46,317 bases of DNA, taken from Bacteroidales bacterium UBA4179. Its GTDB lineage: Bacteria > Bacteroidota > Bacteroidia > Bacteroidales > Dysgonomonadaceae. Positions 1-7,748 of this stretch are shown here, piece after piece (the stretch's first letter is position 1; every line of letters starts with the position of its first letter). The notes under the pieces were generated by a model that saw only the letters and a program-made list of their open reading frames with translations, made no database searches and was not told where the DNA came from. The position numbers were made by a program, and so were the translations under genes. The stretch covers positions 1 to 46,317 of the forward strand of contig DFUT01000041.1 in assembly GCA_002381125.1 (NCBI GenBank), in the 5' to 3' direction.

Positions 1-2282
1 CATACGAGCAAACGGTGGACGGTGGTAACGCCGTCCACTTTTGCTATTTTTGAACACAGCAAATTCACGTCTTCAACACTATGGACATATACATTGATCG
101 CTCCCTCAAAAATACCATCGTTCGAAGACACATTCACGCTTTGAATATTTACAACCACCTCTTCCGATAATTTCGACAAAATATTGCTTAGTATCCCAAT
201 ACGATCGATTCCCGTGAAAGCAATTGAAGCCAAAAACGAGTATTGCCGATAATCGCCCCACTCCACTTCAACAATTCTATCTCCGAAATTCGATTTCAGC
301 CTCATTCCCGTTTCACACGAGCGCTTATGCACCTCTACCTCATTTTTATCGTTGATAAAACCAAACACTTTATCGCCCGGTATGGGTTTACAGCAAGGAG
401 CCGGAATGAAATTTTTCTTGAATTGTTCCTCTTTCAATGGATAGACCGATTTTGTATCGATAAGCGGTGTTGAAGAAAGAATGGCATCGTCTGTTTTTTT
501 AGGAAGATTGGTTGCGATTTTAGGTTCTGAAGGCGTTTTTTTGATAACGTTCATTGCCTGTTTCATATAACGAACAAACAGATTTTCGCTTTTAGGGGCA
601 CTTTTTTTCACTTTATGAAAAACATTGGGATTCTCGGGAAGCTTTATGTCGTTATCGCCTATTAAATAATGAAGGTCTTCTTTTTTTTCTAATCCGTAAT
701 AATTCAATATTTTGGTATAAGTTACATTATCGATAGGTTGGTTTTCGAATAACTCTTCCAGCATCCGTTGCCCTTTTTCGGCTATCTTTCGTTTTTGCCG
801 ACGCAATGCTGCTTCTATTTTTGTGCGAGCTTTGGCCGTTGTGGCATAATTCAACCATTCCGGTTGAGGGTATTGCGACTGCGAAGTGAGAATTTCAACC
901 TGATCGCCACTTTTGAGTTGATAACTCAACGGCACTAATTTATGGTTTACTTTGGCACCCAAACAATGATCCCCGATACGTGTATGAATGGTATAGGCAA
1001 AATCGAGAGCAGTTGCTCCTTGAGGTAAAGTTTTTATTTCACCTTTGGGAGTAAATACATATATTTCCGACGAAAAAAGGTTCATCTTCACCGTATCGAG
1101 AAAATCAATGGCATTGGGACTGGGGTTAGCCAAAATTTCCTGAACGGTTTTCAACCATTTATCGAGTTCATTATCTTCCTCCACTCTGTTTTCTTTGTAT
1201 TTCCAATGAGCCGCAAAACCTTTTTCGGCAATATCGTCCATCCGACGACTGCGAATCTGTACTTCGATCCATTTTCCGTCAGGTCCCATAACCGTCAAGT
1301 GTAACGCCTGATAACCATTGGCTTTGGGCTGACTCAACCAGTCGCGAATACGATCGGGACGAAGTTTGTAGATATCGGTAATTGCCGAGTAGATATCCCA
1401 ACATTGTTTCTTTTCGTCCATTCCGGGTTCAACTTCAAAAATAATACGCACGGCAAAAAGATCATATATTTCGTTAAAATCGATCCCTTTCGATTCCATC
1501 TTCTTCCAAATGGAATATACCGATTTGACCCGGGCGCGCATCTCGTATTTGATATTCATTTTGTCCAACGCCTCTTTTACGGGTGCGGCAAAATTTTCGT
1601 ATATCTTGTTTCGCTCGGCTGCCGTTTCTTCAATTTTTCGGGTAAGATCGGCATAAATATCCGGATGTTCATGCTTGAAACATAGCTCTTCCAACTCGGT
1701 TTTTATGCTGAACAAACCCAATCGGTGTGCCAATGGTGCATATATATACATGGTTTCACCCGTAATCTTAAACTGCTTGGCAGGAGTCAAAGACGATAAG
1801 GTGCGCATATTGTGCAATCTGTCGGCTATTTTAATGAGAACCACGCGAATATCCTCGGACATGGTGAGCAAAAGCTTACGGAAGTTTTCAGCCTGAGCAG
1901 AAACGTTTTCGCCAAAAATCCCGCTTGAAATCTTTGTTAATCCATCTACAATCTGGGCAATTTTATCCCCAAACATCATTCGAATATCTTCTACCGTAAA
2001 ATCGGTATCTTCCACCACATCATGCAACAATGCCGCCGAGATGGAAGTAGACCCAAGCCCCATTTCGCGTGAAACGATACGAGCAACTGCCAACGGATGC
2101 ATAATATAGGGTTCTCCCGAACGCCTACGGACGCCTTTATGGGCCTCTTTGGCCACATTAAAAGCTTTGGTAATAATTTCCACTTTCCGTCGGTGATTCG
2201 AGTTCAAATAATCATTGATCAACGCTTGAAACTCGTCATTGATCATCTTTTCTTCCGCCGCCAATCTCTCTTCGTCATTCAT
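1..2282 (-). CDS. relA/spoT: Bifunctional (p)ppGpp synthetase/hydrolase RelA/SpoT, 3' end cut by window edge
   Basis: This gene makes and degrades the stringent-response alarmone (p)ppGpp. The frame is open from an ATG at 2282 to position 1 (about 760 codons). Only the last few residues should be missing, because the C-terminal ACT-type sequence VDGVTTVHRLLV is already reached at the edge. Visible domains in order: an HD hydrolase with His48 in AHKG, MHP at 61-63 and His87-Asp88 in LLHDVVEDT; the synthetase domain around 220-370; a TGS domain around 403-467 (IYVFTPKGEIKTLP, then ALDFAYTIHT); a zinc-finger-like/helical linker; and an ACT domain from about 690. The intact HD motif argues for hydrolase activity, so a SpoT/Rel-type bifunctional enzyme is more likely than a synthetase-only RelA. 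It is transcribed divergently from the TPR gene at 2605. I did not see a clear -7 box for it. Confidence 0.93.
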   Translation of the reverse strand, partial: MNDEERLAAEEKMINDEFQALINDYLNSNHRRKVEIITKAFNVAKEAHKGVRRRSGEPYIMHPLAVARIVSREMGLGSTSISAALLHDVVEDTDFTVEDIRMMFGDKIAQIVDGLTKISSGIFGENVSAQAENFRKLLLTMSEDIRVVLIKIADRLHNMRTLSSLTPAKQFKITGETMYIYAPLAHRLGLFSIKTELEELCFKHEHPDIYADLTRKIEETAAERNKIYENFAAPVKEALDKMNIKYEMRARVKSVYSIWKKMESKGIDFNEIYDLFAVRIIFEVEPGMDEKKQCWDIYSAITDIYKLRPDRIRDWLSQPKANGYQALHLTVMGPDGKWIEVQIRSRRMDDIAEKGFAAHWKYKENRVEEDNELDKWLKTVQEILANPSPNAIDFLDTVKMNLFSSEIYVFTPKGEIKTLPQGATALDFAYTIHTRIGDHCLGAKVNHKLVPLSYQLKSGDQVEILTSQSQYPQPEWLNYATTAKARTKIEAALRRQKRKIAEKGQRMLEELFENQPIDNVTYTKILNYYGLEKKEDLHYLIGDNDIKLPENPNVFHKVKKSAPKSENLFVRYMKQAMNVIKKTPSEPKIATNLPKKTDDAILSSTPLIDTKSVYPLKEEQFKKNFIPAPCCKPIPGDKVFGFINDKNEVEVHKRSCETGMRLKSNFGDRIVEVEWGDYRQYSFLASIAFTGIDRIGILSNILSKLSEEVVVNIQSVNVSSNDGIFEGAINVYVHSVEDVNLLCSKIAKVDGVTTVHRLLV

Positions 2283-2604
2283 AAGTATCCCTTAGACTTT
2301 CATTATAATATAATGTTTAAAAGTAATACGAAATTACAAATAAATCCGCAATAAACATTCAAAAAATTGGTTATTCGCCATCCAAAATCTTAATGGGAGT
2401 ACTGCAAAAAAACGAAGTGATTGACTTCAATCAGTCGAAAAAGAATAAGAACACAATCCACATGTTAAAAACACCAACTTATTTATGAAAAAATATTGTT
2501 TAGGACTCAATATTGTTTAGAATTGTTATAATTTTTATTTCTTCCAAAAAGAAAAAGGATAGTTTGCTATTTTATTTTTAATTTTATCGTCGAAAAAGGA
2601 AACG
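2283..2604. other. Divergent intergenic region with a palindrome and a direct repeat
   Basis: This 322-nt AT-rich spacer separates the divergent relA/spoT and TPR genes. It holds a perfect 16-bp palindrome, TGATTGA-CT-TCAATCA, at 2418-2433. It also holds a perfect 12-bp direct repeat, AATATTGTTTAG, at 2492-2503 and 2509-2520, spaced 17 bp start to start. No coding frame of interest was found. A near-consensus -7 box (ATAGTTTG) lies near 2560, upstream of the TPR gene. Confidence 0.6.
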
Positions 2605-3690
2605 ATGAAAAAATTACAGCCCATATTATTGCTTTTTTTTATTCTCTTTTCCACTTCTCTATTTGCCCAGAGAAGTGAACAAAGTCTTATTGACGAAGGA
2701 GTTGTGTTGCATGATTCCGGAGAATACAAACAGGCAATAGAAAAATACCAACAAGTCCTTTCCTTTAACCCACATTCCTTGCAGGCCATTTACGAAATGG
2801 CGCTTTCCTACTTAGAATTAAAGGATTATGAAAAAGCGATGGAATATAGCACCCGGGTTATCGATGCCGATGAAGAAAACTTATCGATGCTGGCTTATTG
2901 CGTAAAAAGCGAAGCACTTGCCGAAATGAATCAATTGGATAAAGCCATCGATCTGTTAAAAGAAGCGCTCAACAAACACGGCGACAACTATTTGCTTCAT
3001 TTTAACCTAGCACTCAATTATTACAAAAAAAACGATATCGGGAATGCTCTTCTACATGTAAAAAGATCCATCGATTTAAATAAATCGAACAGTGACGCTT
3101 TTCTGCTAAATGCTTACGCATTAAACGATGCCGGATTGTGGGTGCAAAGCATTTTATCATTCCAGATGTTTTTGTTGATAGAGCCGGATAGCCAACGGTC
3201 AAAAAACGCTTTTGAAGAAATGTTGCAAATTATGCGCATAAAACCTGTTTCGGAAAAACCCGTAGAACGATCTTTCATACAACAACAACTTCACCGAAAT
3301 TCATCTGCCATTCATCCCGACCAAATTCCTCCACTTACCGTTGAACAAGGATTGAACCGAAATTATATCTACCATGCCATTACCACTACCTTAGACTCGC
3401 TCAGAACCCATGACAAAGAAGCCGATCTTTTTACCACTTTTACCGAAGTCAGTAAAGCCATTCTCGCTGTTCTTGAAAAAGAAAACGATGGAACAAAAGA
3501 AAAAAATGCTTTCTGGACTTTCTATGTGCCTTTTTTTACAGAAATTCTCCATTCAAATTATTTTGAAACCTATTGCCGCTACATCAGCGTTTCCTATTTC
3601 CCGGAATCTCTTGAATGGTGGAATAACAACAAAACAAAAGCCGAAGATTTTTTTATCTGGTTTGAACACGGAGAGAATGAAACCAGGTAA
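2605..3690 (+). CDS. Exported tetratricopeptide-repeat protein
   Basis: A 361-residue protein with a clear Sec signal peptide: residues 1-2 MK, then a hydrophobic stretch ending in SLFAQ near residue 22. It should therefore be periplasmic or surface-associated. TPR-like helix pairs follow from about 25 to 210, for example residues matching GEYKQAIEKYQQVLSFNP, NPHSLQAIYEMALSYLELKDYEKA and LDKAIDLLKEAL. The C-terminal 150 residues are not obviously TPR; they carry many aromatic residues and I do not recognise them. TPR arrays are protein-interaction scaffolds; no enzymatic motif is visible. The gene precedes the ECF sigma operon by 47 nt, but that operon has its own -7 box at 3711, so the two may be independently transcribed. 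Specific function unknown. Confidence 0.8.
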   Translation: MKKLQPILLLFFILFSTSLFAQRSEQSLIDEGVVLHDSGEYKQAIEKYQQVLSFNPHSLQAIYEMALSYLELKDYEKAMEYSTRVIDADEENLSMLAYCVKSEALAEMNQLDKAIDLLKEALNKHGDNYLLHFNLALNYYKKNDIGNALLHVKRSIDLNKSNSDAFLLNAYALNDAGLWVQSILSFQMFLLIEPDSQRSKNAFEEMLQIMRIKPVSEKPVERSFIQQQLHRNSSAIHPDQIPPLTVEQGLNRNYIYHAITTTLDSLRTHDKEADLFTTFTEVSKAILAVLEKENDGTKEKNAFWTFYVPFFTEILHSNYFETYCRYISVSYFPESLEWWNNNKTKAEDFFIWFEHGENETR

Positions 3691-3710
3691 TCAAAATTAG
3701 AAAAAACGAT

Positions 3711-3718
3711 TATCTTTG
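3711..3718 (+). promoter_or_regulatory. -7 promoter box of ECF sigma operon
   Basis: TATCTTTG matches the Bacteroidetes housekeeping -7 consensus TAnnTTTG. It lies 19 nt before the ATG of the ECF sigma gene and after the stop of the TPR gene, so it likely drives the sigma gene separately. Confidence 0.6.
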
Positions 3719-3737
3719 CAGCTGAACTCCCATTTGT

Positions 3738-4295
3738 ATGGAAAAAAGCAATTATTCAGAGGAAGAATTATTAAAACAAATACGCAATCCCAAAACCCGG
3801 CACGATGGTTTTGCCAAGCTTGTTGCCAAATATAGCGAACGCTTATATAGGCAGATCAGAAAAATGGTTCTTTCACACGACGATGCGAACGATATTCTTC
3901 AAGAGGTTTTTATAAAAGCATGGATAAACATCGATAATTTCAGAGGCGAGGCTAAACTCTCGACATGGCTCTACCGAATAGCCATTAACGAAAGCATTAC
4001 TTTTCTTAATAAATTACGAGCTCGAAATAATATTTCGATAGATGAGGAAAATACATTTTTGATTAACCGACTCGAAAGCGATGAATATTTCGATGGTGAC
4101 GAAGCCCAAAAATTGTTGCAAAAAGCCATTCTCACCCTCCCCGAAAAACAACGACTAGTATTTCAAATGAAATATTTTGAAGAAATGAAATACAACGAGA
4201 TGTCGGATATCTTGGGCACCTCTGTCGGTGCACTAAAAGCATCTTATCATCACGCAGTTAAAAAGATTGAAAAATTTTTATCTAACGTCGATTAA
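3738..4295 (+). CDS. ECF-type RNA polymerase sigma factor
   Basis: A 185-residue sigma-70 family protein of extracytoplasmic-function type. Region 2 spans about 25-95, with DDANDILQEVFIKAWINI (the -10-binding/core-binding helix) and STWLYRIAINESI. Region 4 spans about 130-180, with LPEKQRLVFQMKYFEEMKY and the helix-turn-helix EMSDILGTSVGALKASYHHAVKKI. Regions 1 and 3 are absent, as expected for group 4 sigma factors. It likely directs transcription of an envelope-stress regulon. It is followed by a one-TM protein (4351) and a secreted helical protein (4797) with short gaps of 55 and 29 nt. That is a common Bacteroidetes layout for an ECF sigma with a membrane regulator. The regulated genes cannot be inferred from this window. 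Confidence 0.9.
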   Translation: MEKSNYSEEELLKQIRNPKTRHDGFAKLVAKYSERLYRQIRKMVLSHDDANDILQEVFIKAWINIDNFRGEAKLSTWLYRIAINESITFLNKLRARNNISIDEENTFLINRLESDEYFDGDEAQKLLQKAILTLPEKQRLVFQMKYFEEMKYNEMSDILGTSVGALKASYHHAVKKIEKFLSNVD

Positions 4296-4350
4296 ACTTT
4301 CATTTCTTTAAAATGTCAATGTTGATGCATAGCACAAGAAAGAAAAAAAT

Positions 4351-4767
4351 ATGAAAACCAAGATAAGGCTGGAAGACATAAGTAAAACAGACCCTTTTAG
4401 AGTACCCGATAATTATTTCGAACAGTTTAACGAAGAAATAATGAATCGTTTACCTGCAATAAAAACGCCGGAATTTCGTCCTGTGCCTTTACGGGAAAAA
4501 GTAAAACCATGGGTTTATCTGGCAGCTATGTTTGTGGGATTATTCTTTATAATTCAATTTTTAACAAAAAATGCAGGTAATCAATCCGACCGGTCATCTG
4601 CCGCATACGATTCCGAAATACAATCGACAACCATCCGGCCCGATAAATACTGGTCGACTGTTGAAATTACCGAAGAAGAATTTTACCGCTATCTTGAAGA
4701 CCAATTAACAGAAGACGAGTATTACGATTACATGTACAATGCGTTTTATTCAACGCAAGATATGTAA
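4351..4767 (+). CDS. Single-pass membrane protein, putative anti-sigma factor
   Basis: A 138-residue protein with a cytoplasm-like N-terminal segment (1-53), one hydrophobic transmembrane helix at about 54-71 (WVYLAAMFVGLFFIIQFL) and an acidic, tyrosine-rich C-terminal tail (EEEFYRYLEDQLTEDEYYDY). The N-terminal 30 residues contain DPFRVPDNYFEQFNEEIM, a motif style often seen in small Bacteroidetes proteins encoded immediately after ECF sigma genes. Position, size and topology suggest a membrane-tethered regulator of the sigma factor. No canonical zinc-anti-sigma HxxxCxxC motif is present, so the anti-sigma role is inference only. Confidence 0.65.
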   Translation: MKTKIRLEDISKTDPFRVPDNYFEQFNEEIMNRLPAIKTPEFRPVPLREKVKPWVYLAAMFVGLFFIIQFLTKNAGNQSDRSSAAYDSEIQSTTIRPDKYWSTVEITEEEFYRYLEDQLTEDEYYDYMYNAFYSTQDM

Positions 4768-4796
4768 AAACATCAAGAATAAATAAGAGTAACAAT

Positions 4797-5309
4797 ATGA
4801 AAATTCAAAAGACCATAGGTTTATTTATCGGTGCATGTATTTTTTACATAATTCCCCAACTCGTTCATGCGCAAAATAAAAAAATGGATATAGCCGATTT
4901 TGAAAAAAGAAAACAGGAATATGTAAAAGAAAAAGCAGGTCTAACTCCGGAAGAAGCCGAACGATATTTTCCGTTGAATAATGAATTGAACCAAAAGAAG
5001 TTCGAATTGAACAGGCAACATCGCGAAAAAATTGAAAAAATGCGTAAAAACAAGGAGATAACGGACGATGAATACCGAAATATTCTTGAAAACGATGTTG
5101 AAGTGAAACTAAAAGAAGCCGAACTCGACAAAGAATACGCAGATAAATTTAAGAAAGTTCTTTCTCCCGAAAAACTTTATAAAGCGCGTCAAGCCGAAAA
5201 AAACTTTATCCAACAAGAAGTAAGCCGTTTTCGAAAAGAAAATAACATGCAAAACAGAGAAAATCAAAGAAAAAGCAATTCCAACAACCGCGGAGCAAAA
5301 AACAAATAG
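4797..5309 (+). CDS. Periplasmic charged helical protein (Spy/CpxP-like layout)
   Basis: A 170-residue protein with a signal peptide (about 1-25, ending VHAQ) and a mature part almost entirely of charged helix (EKRKQEYVKEKAGLTPEEAERYFPL, then repeated K/E/R-rich stretches). The segment LTPEEAERYFPLNNELNQKKFEL resembles the LTxxQ-like elements of periplasmic stress-sensing proteins of the Spy/CpxP type, though I cannot confirm homology. The C-terminal tail is basic and Asn-rich. As third gene of the ECF sigma operon it is a candidate periplasmic sensor or chaperone in the same stress circuit. A strong hairpin terminator follows at 5339-5372. Confidence 0.65.
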   Translation: MKIQKTIGLFIGACIFYIIPQLVHAQNKKMDIADFEKRKQEYVKEKAGLTPEEAERYFPLNNELNQKKFELNRQHREKIEKMRKNKEITDDEYRNILENDVEVKLKEAELDKEYADKFKKVLSPEKLYKARQAEKNFIQQEVSRFRKENNMQNRENQRKSNSNNRGAKNK

Positions 5310-5338
5310 TGAAAAGAATGTATTCTTCGGAAAAATAA

Positions 5339-5372
5339 AAACGTCCATCAACCGAACGGTTGATGGACGTTT
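5339..5372. terminator. Bidirectional hairpin terminator
   Basis: A perfect 15-bp stem (AAACGTCCATCAACC / GGTTGATGGACGTTT) with a 4-nt loop lies between the converging sigma-operon gene and tmRNA. On the minus strand it is followed by TTTATTTTT, so it should end ssrA transcription; on the plus strand the tail is TTTAATAT, which is weaker. Confidence 0.85.
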
Positions 5373-5412
5373 AATATATGGGTGGTGTGTGGAGTTGAAG
5401 GGAATGCAAGAG

Positions 5413-5813
5413 TGGAGTTGGAGGGATTCGAACCCTCGTCCAAACGAGGAAGCCATTTGCTTTCTACATGCTTAGCTTCACTTTAATTGTAGGGAAAGAG
5501 AACGGCTGAAGCTACCAACCTCTTTCCTTAGCTTCTTATATTTCGGATAGACGCCGAAGCATCGCCTATCCTATCTCCGATTTATCTGCACCACCATATC
5601 GGAATGCTTCGGAGCCACAGCTTCCGGGTGATGTCTTGTCCCAGCACCTTGTGCCGAGATTAAGCGATTAATCTACTGTACTTCGATTACGCAACAAGAG
5701 CATAGTTGTTATTGCCAGTTATTGATTCGACGTTTGAGATTAAAGTGCAAAAAACGTCAACGCACTGCATGCTTGCAAACCTCTTCTGCTCGCTGTCAAA
5801 ACCGGTCAACCCC
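5413..5813 (-). ncRNA. ssrA: tmRNA (ssrA)
   Basis: This RNA rescues stalled ribosomes and tags the unfinished protein. The 5' end on the minus strand reads GGGGTTGACCGG and the 3' end reads GGGTTCGAATCCCTCCAACTCC followed by A. They form the tRNA-like acceptor stem (one G-U pair) and the T-arm. The tag frame begins at GGC (5716-5714) and ends with TAA at 5689-5687, encoding GNNNYALVA. The usual Bacteroidales tag ends in YALAA, so the penultimate Val is notable. Length is about 401 nt. The CCA end is not encoded, because the genome reads ACT after the acceptor stem. A -7 box lies at 5850-5857 and a terminator at 5339-5372. Confidence 0.95.
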
Positions 5814-5849
5814 ATATTTCAATGATCTCTTTTTCCGTTAACTATGACA

Positions 5850-5857
5850 CAAAAATA
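5850..5857 (-). promoter_or_regulatory. -7 promoter box of ssrA
   Basis: On the minus strand TATTTTTG fits TAnnTTTG and lies about 37 nt upstream of the mature tmRNA 5' end, allowing a short processed leader. Confidence 0.55.
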
Positions 5858-5896
5858 CATAAAAGGTTTAATTAGAACAAAAAATAGCGTAGAAAA

Positions 5897-6916
5897 TTAA
5901 TCTAAATGCTTTTGTAATTGCTGAATAACAATATCGGAATCAATATAATTTAGACATGCATAATCGCCGCGCCTACATGGTTTGTTGCCGAAGACAGAAC
6001 ACGGCCGACAATCCAAATCGATCTGAACCGCATCATCAATAGACTGCCTAAAACCATAAAAACCCAAATACGGATGAGTAGCTCCCCAAATAGAAACCAC
6101 CGGAACACCTACCAACGATGCCAAATGCATGTTGGCCGAATCCATAGAAAGCATTACTCGAAGCTGAGACATCAGAAATAACTCCTGAGCGAGATTGAGC
6201 TTCCCCGCAATACAAACTACATTGTTATATTTCGTTTGCCATCTTTCCAATATTTCAGCTTCGTTTTGACTGCCAAAAAGATAAATAACGATATCGGAAC
6301 GAGTGCACAAGTTTTTTATTACTTGCTCCATTTTCTCCAGCGGATACATTTTTGCTTTATGTTTGGCAAAAGGAGCTATTCCGATATTTTTTTTCGATTC
6401 ATCCAAGAAAATATTTTCAGGCAATGCAATCTCATCCGACACATTGGAAAAATAATGAGAAAATGACATTTCCGCGGCATATCCCATTGCTTCAAAAACA
6501 TTTTTATATCTATCAATGGTATGTTTTAGCGGTTGTAAGGGAACTTTATGAGAAATAACGGCTCTCTTCTCTTTTCTTCCTTTATCGATATGAACTGTTT
6601 TTTTTCCTAAAAAAGCGAAGTAAGTCCTCAAAAACTTACTTCGCAATACATCGTGCACATCGGCCACTTTATCGATATCGTATTTTCGAAGAAAATTTCC
6701 CAAACGAAACAATCCTTTAATGCCTTTATAATCTGCAAGATCAACACCAATAGGATGAATATTGGACAATCCGAGATCAAAAAGCAAAACAAAATTTTTA
6801 TTTGTCAAAACGTAAAAGGTATCGTTTGGATATGCCTTTGCCACCGAATATAAAGGTGGAACAAGCATCGCTACATCGCCAAATGCCGACAGCCGAATGA
6901 CTAAAACATTAGCCAT
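5897..6916 (-). CDS. Glycosyltransferase family 9 (heptosyltransferase-like)
   Basis: A 339-residue GT9 enzyme, the family of ADP-heptose:LPS heptosyltransferases (WaaC/WaaF/WaaQ). The N-terminus NVLVIRLSAFGDVAMLVPPL is the typical acceptor-side Rossmann start with the G-D motif. The C-terminal half has the nucleotide-sugar region, including LFLMSQLRVMLSMDSANMHLASLVGVPVVSIWGATHP (D-S-A-N-M-H-L-A is the hallmark block). It ends with a Cys-rich patch, DCRPCSVFGNKPCRRGDYACL, often seen in this family. It probably adds a sugar to the LPS core or another envelope glycan at the inner face of the cytoplasmic membrane. Its start overlaps the end of the DUF4254 gene by 8 nt, indicating coupled translation. 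The exact donor and acceptor are unknown. Confidence 0.9.
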   Translation of the reverse strand: MANVLVIRLSAFGDVAMLVPPLYSVAKAYPNDTFYVLTNKNFVLLFDLGLSNIHPIGVDLADYKGIKGLFRLGNFLRKYDIDKVADVHDVLRSKFLRTYFAFLGKKTVHIDKGRKEKRAVISHKVPLQPLKHTIDRYKNVFEAMGYAAEMSFSHYFSNVSDEIALPENIFLDESKKNIGIAPFAKHKAKMYPLEKMEQVIKNLCTRSDIVIYLFGSQNEAEILERWQTKYNNVVCIAGKLNLAQELFLMSQLRVMLSMDSANMHLASLVGVPVVSIWGATHPYLGFYGFRQSIDDAVQIDLDCRPCSVFGNKPCRRGDYACLNYIDSDIVIQQLQKHLD

Positions 6917-7529
6917 TATCTTGTTGTTTACGATACAACACAGGATTAAGAGAAGGATCGTTATACATTTTCATTTGCCTATACACCTTCATGAATTTTT
7001 TCCCTTCGCCAATTTCCTGCAGCAAGGTGTCCACGGCAAGTGAGAGATCTTCGCGCTGTTCAATAAGAACATTCAATTTTCTACGGCAATTAATTACATG
7101 CTGTTCGTTAGCATCGATCCGGTTAACTTCGTCTCGCATATGATAAATTTTTACGGCAAGAATCGATAATCGATCAATTGCCCATGCAGGACTTTCGGTG
7201 TTGATGGAAGCATCGGGAAGGGGCTTTACATCTTTGAAAAAATTAAGAAAATAATCATCGATTTTTTCCACCAAATCCGTTCTTTCCTGATTCGATCGAT
7301 CTATGCGACGCTTGATCTCCAATGCTTTGTTAGAATCAATTTCAGGATCACGAATGATATCCTCGAGATGCCATTGAACCACATCAATCCAATTCTTTTC
7401 ATAAAGAAGCGAATCGATTGTCCCGGGTTGAAACGGATTTTTCATAACGGCATCTACATGATTCACGAGATGATAATCTTCAATGGCGCGGTCAAAAATT
7501 GCATTGGCTTTTGCACTGAAATCTTTCAT
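6909..7529 (-). CDS. DUF4254 family protein
   Basis: A 206-residue soluble helical protein of the DUF4254 family, common in Bacteroidetes and typically next to a GT9 glycosyltransferase as here. Recognisable segments include QWHLEDIIRDPEID, IKRRIDRSNQERTDLVEKID and INTESPAWAIDRLSILAVKIYHM. There is no signal peptide or membrane helix. The 8-nt overlap with the GT9 gene suggests a shared role in LPS core or envelope sugar assembly. No catalytic motif is evident and no biochemical function is known to me. A -7 box at 7563-7570 lies 34 nt upstream of the ATG. Confidence 0.85.
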   Translation of the reverse strand: MKDFSAKANAIFDRAIEDYHLVNHVDAVMKNPFQPGTIDSLLYEKNWIDVVQWHLEDIIRDPEIDSNKALEIKRRIDRSNQERTDLVEKIDDYFLNFFKDVKPLPDASINTESPAWAIDRLSILAVKIYHMRDEVNRIDANEQHVINCRRKLNVLIEQREDLSLAVDTLLQEIGEGKKFMKVYRQMKMYNDPSLNPVLYRKQQDNG

Positions 7530-7562
7530 AATTTAATTTTTTTTATATTACACGATACAACA

Positions 7563-7570
7563 CAAAGATA
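7563..7570 (-). promoter_or_regulatory. -7 promoter box of DUF4254-GT9 operon
   Basis: On the minus strand TATCTTTG is a perfect TAnnTTTG box. It sits in the divergent spacer shared with nfnA. Confidence 0.6.
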
Positions 7571-7688
7571 ATCAATCTGCTTTAATTTCGTTGTTGTACA
7601 AAAATACAATTTTTCAACTAAAAACTCTATTTTTCTCCAAATTTTGCCGTTATTTTGGAATTCCGATTTCTGTTCACACAAAAAAGTG

Positions 7689-7696
7689 TATTTTTG
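7689..7696 (+). promoter_or_regulatory. -7 promoter box of nfnAB-pdxB operon
   Basis: TATTTTTG matches TAnnTTTG and lies about 53 nt upstream of the nfnA ATG at 7749. Confidence 0.55.
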
Positions 7697-7748
7697 TAAA
7701 ATAAAGTTCAGTCTTTTAAATAAGAGAATACCAATACCCTTATTTGTC

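Noticed and set aside
5109..5456. Minus-strand 115-codon frame across the sigma-operon gene and the tmRNA 3' end
   Set aside because: It overlaps the antisense of a plausible exported protein, a terminator and tmRNA; composition is not protein-like.
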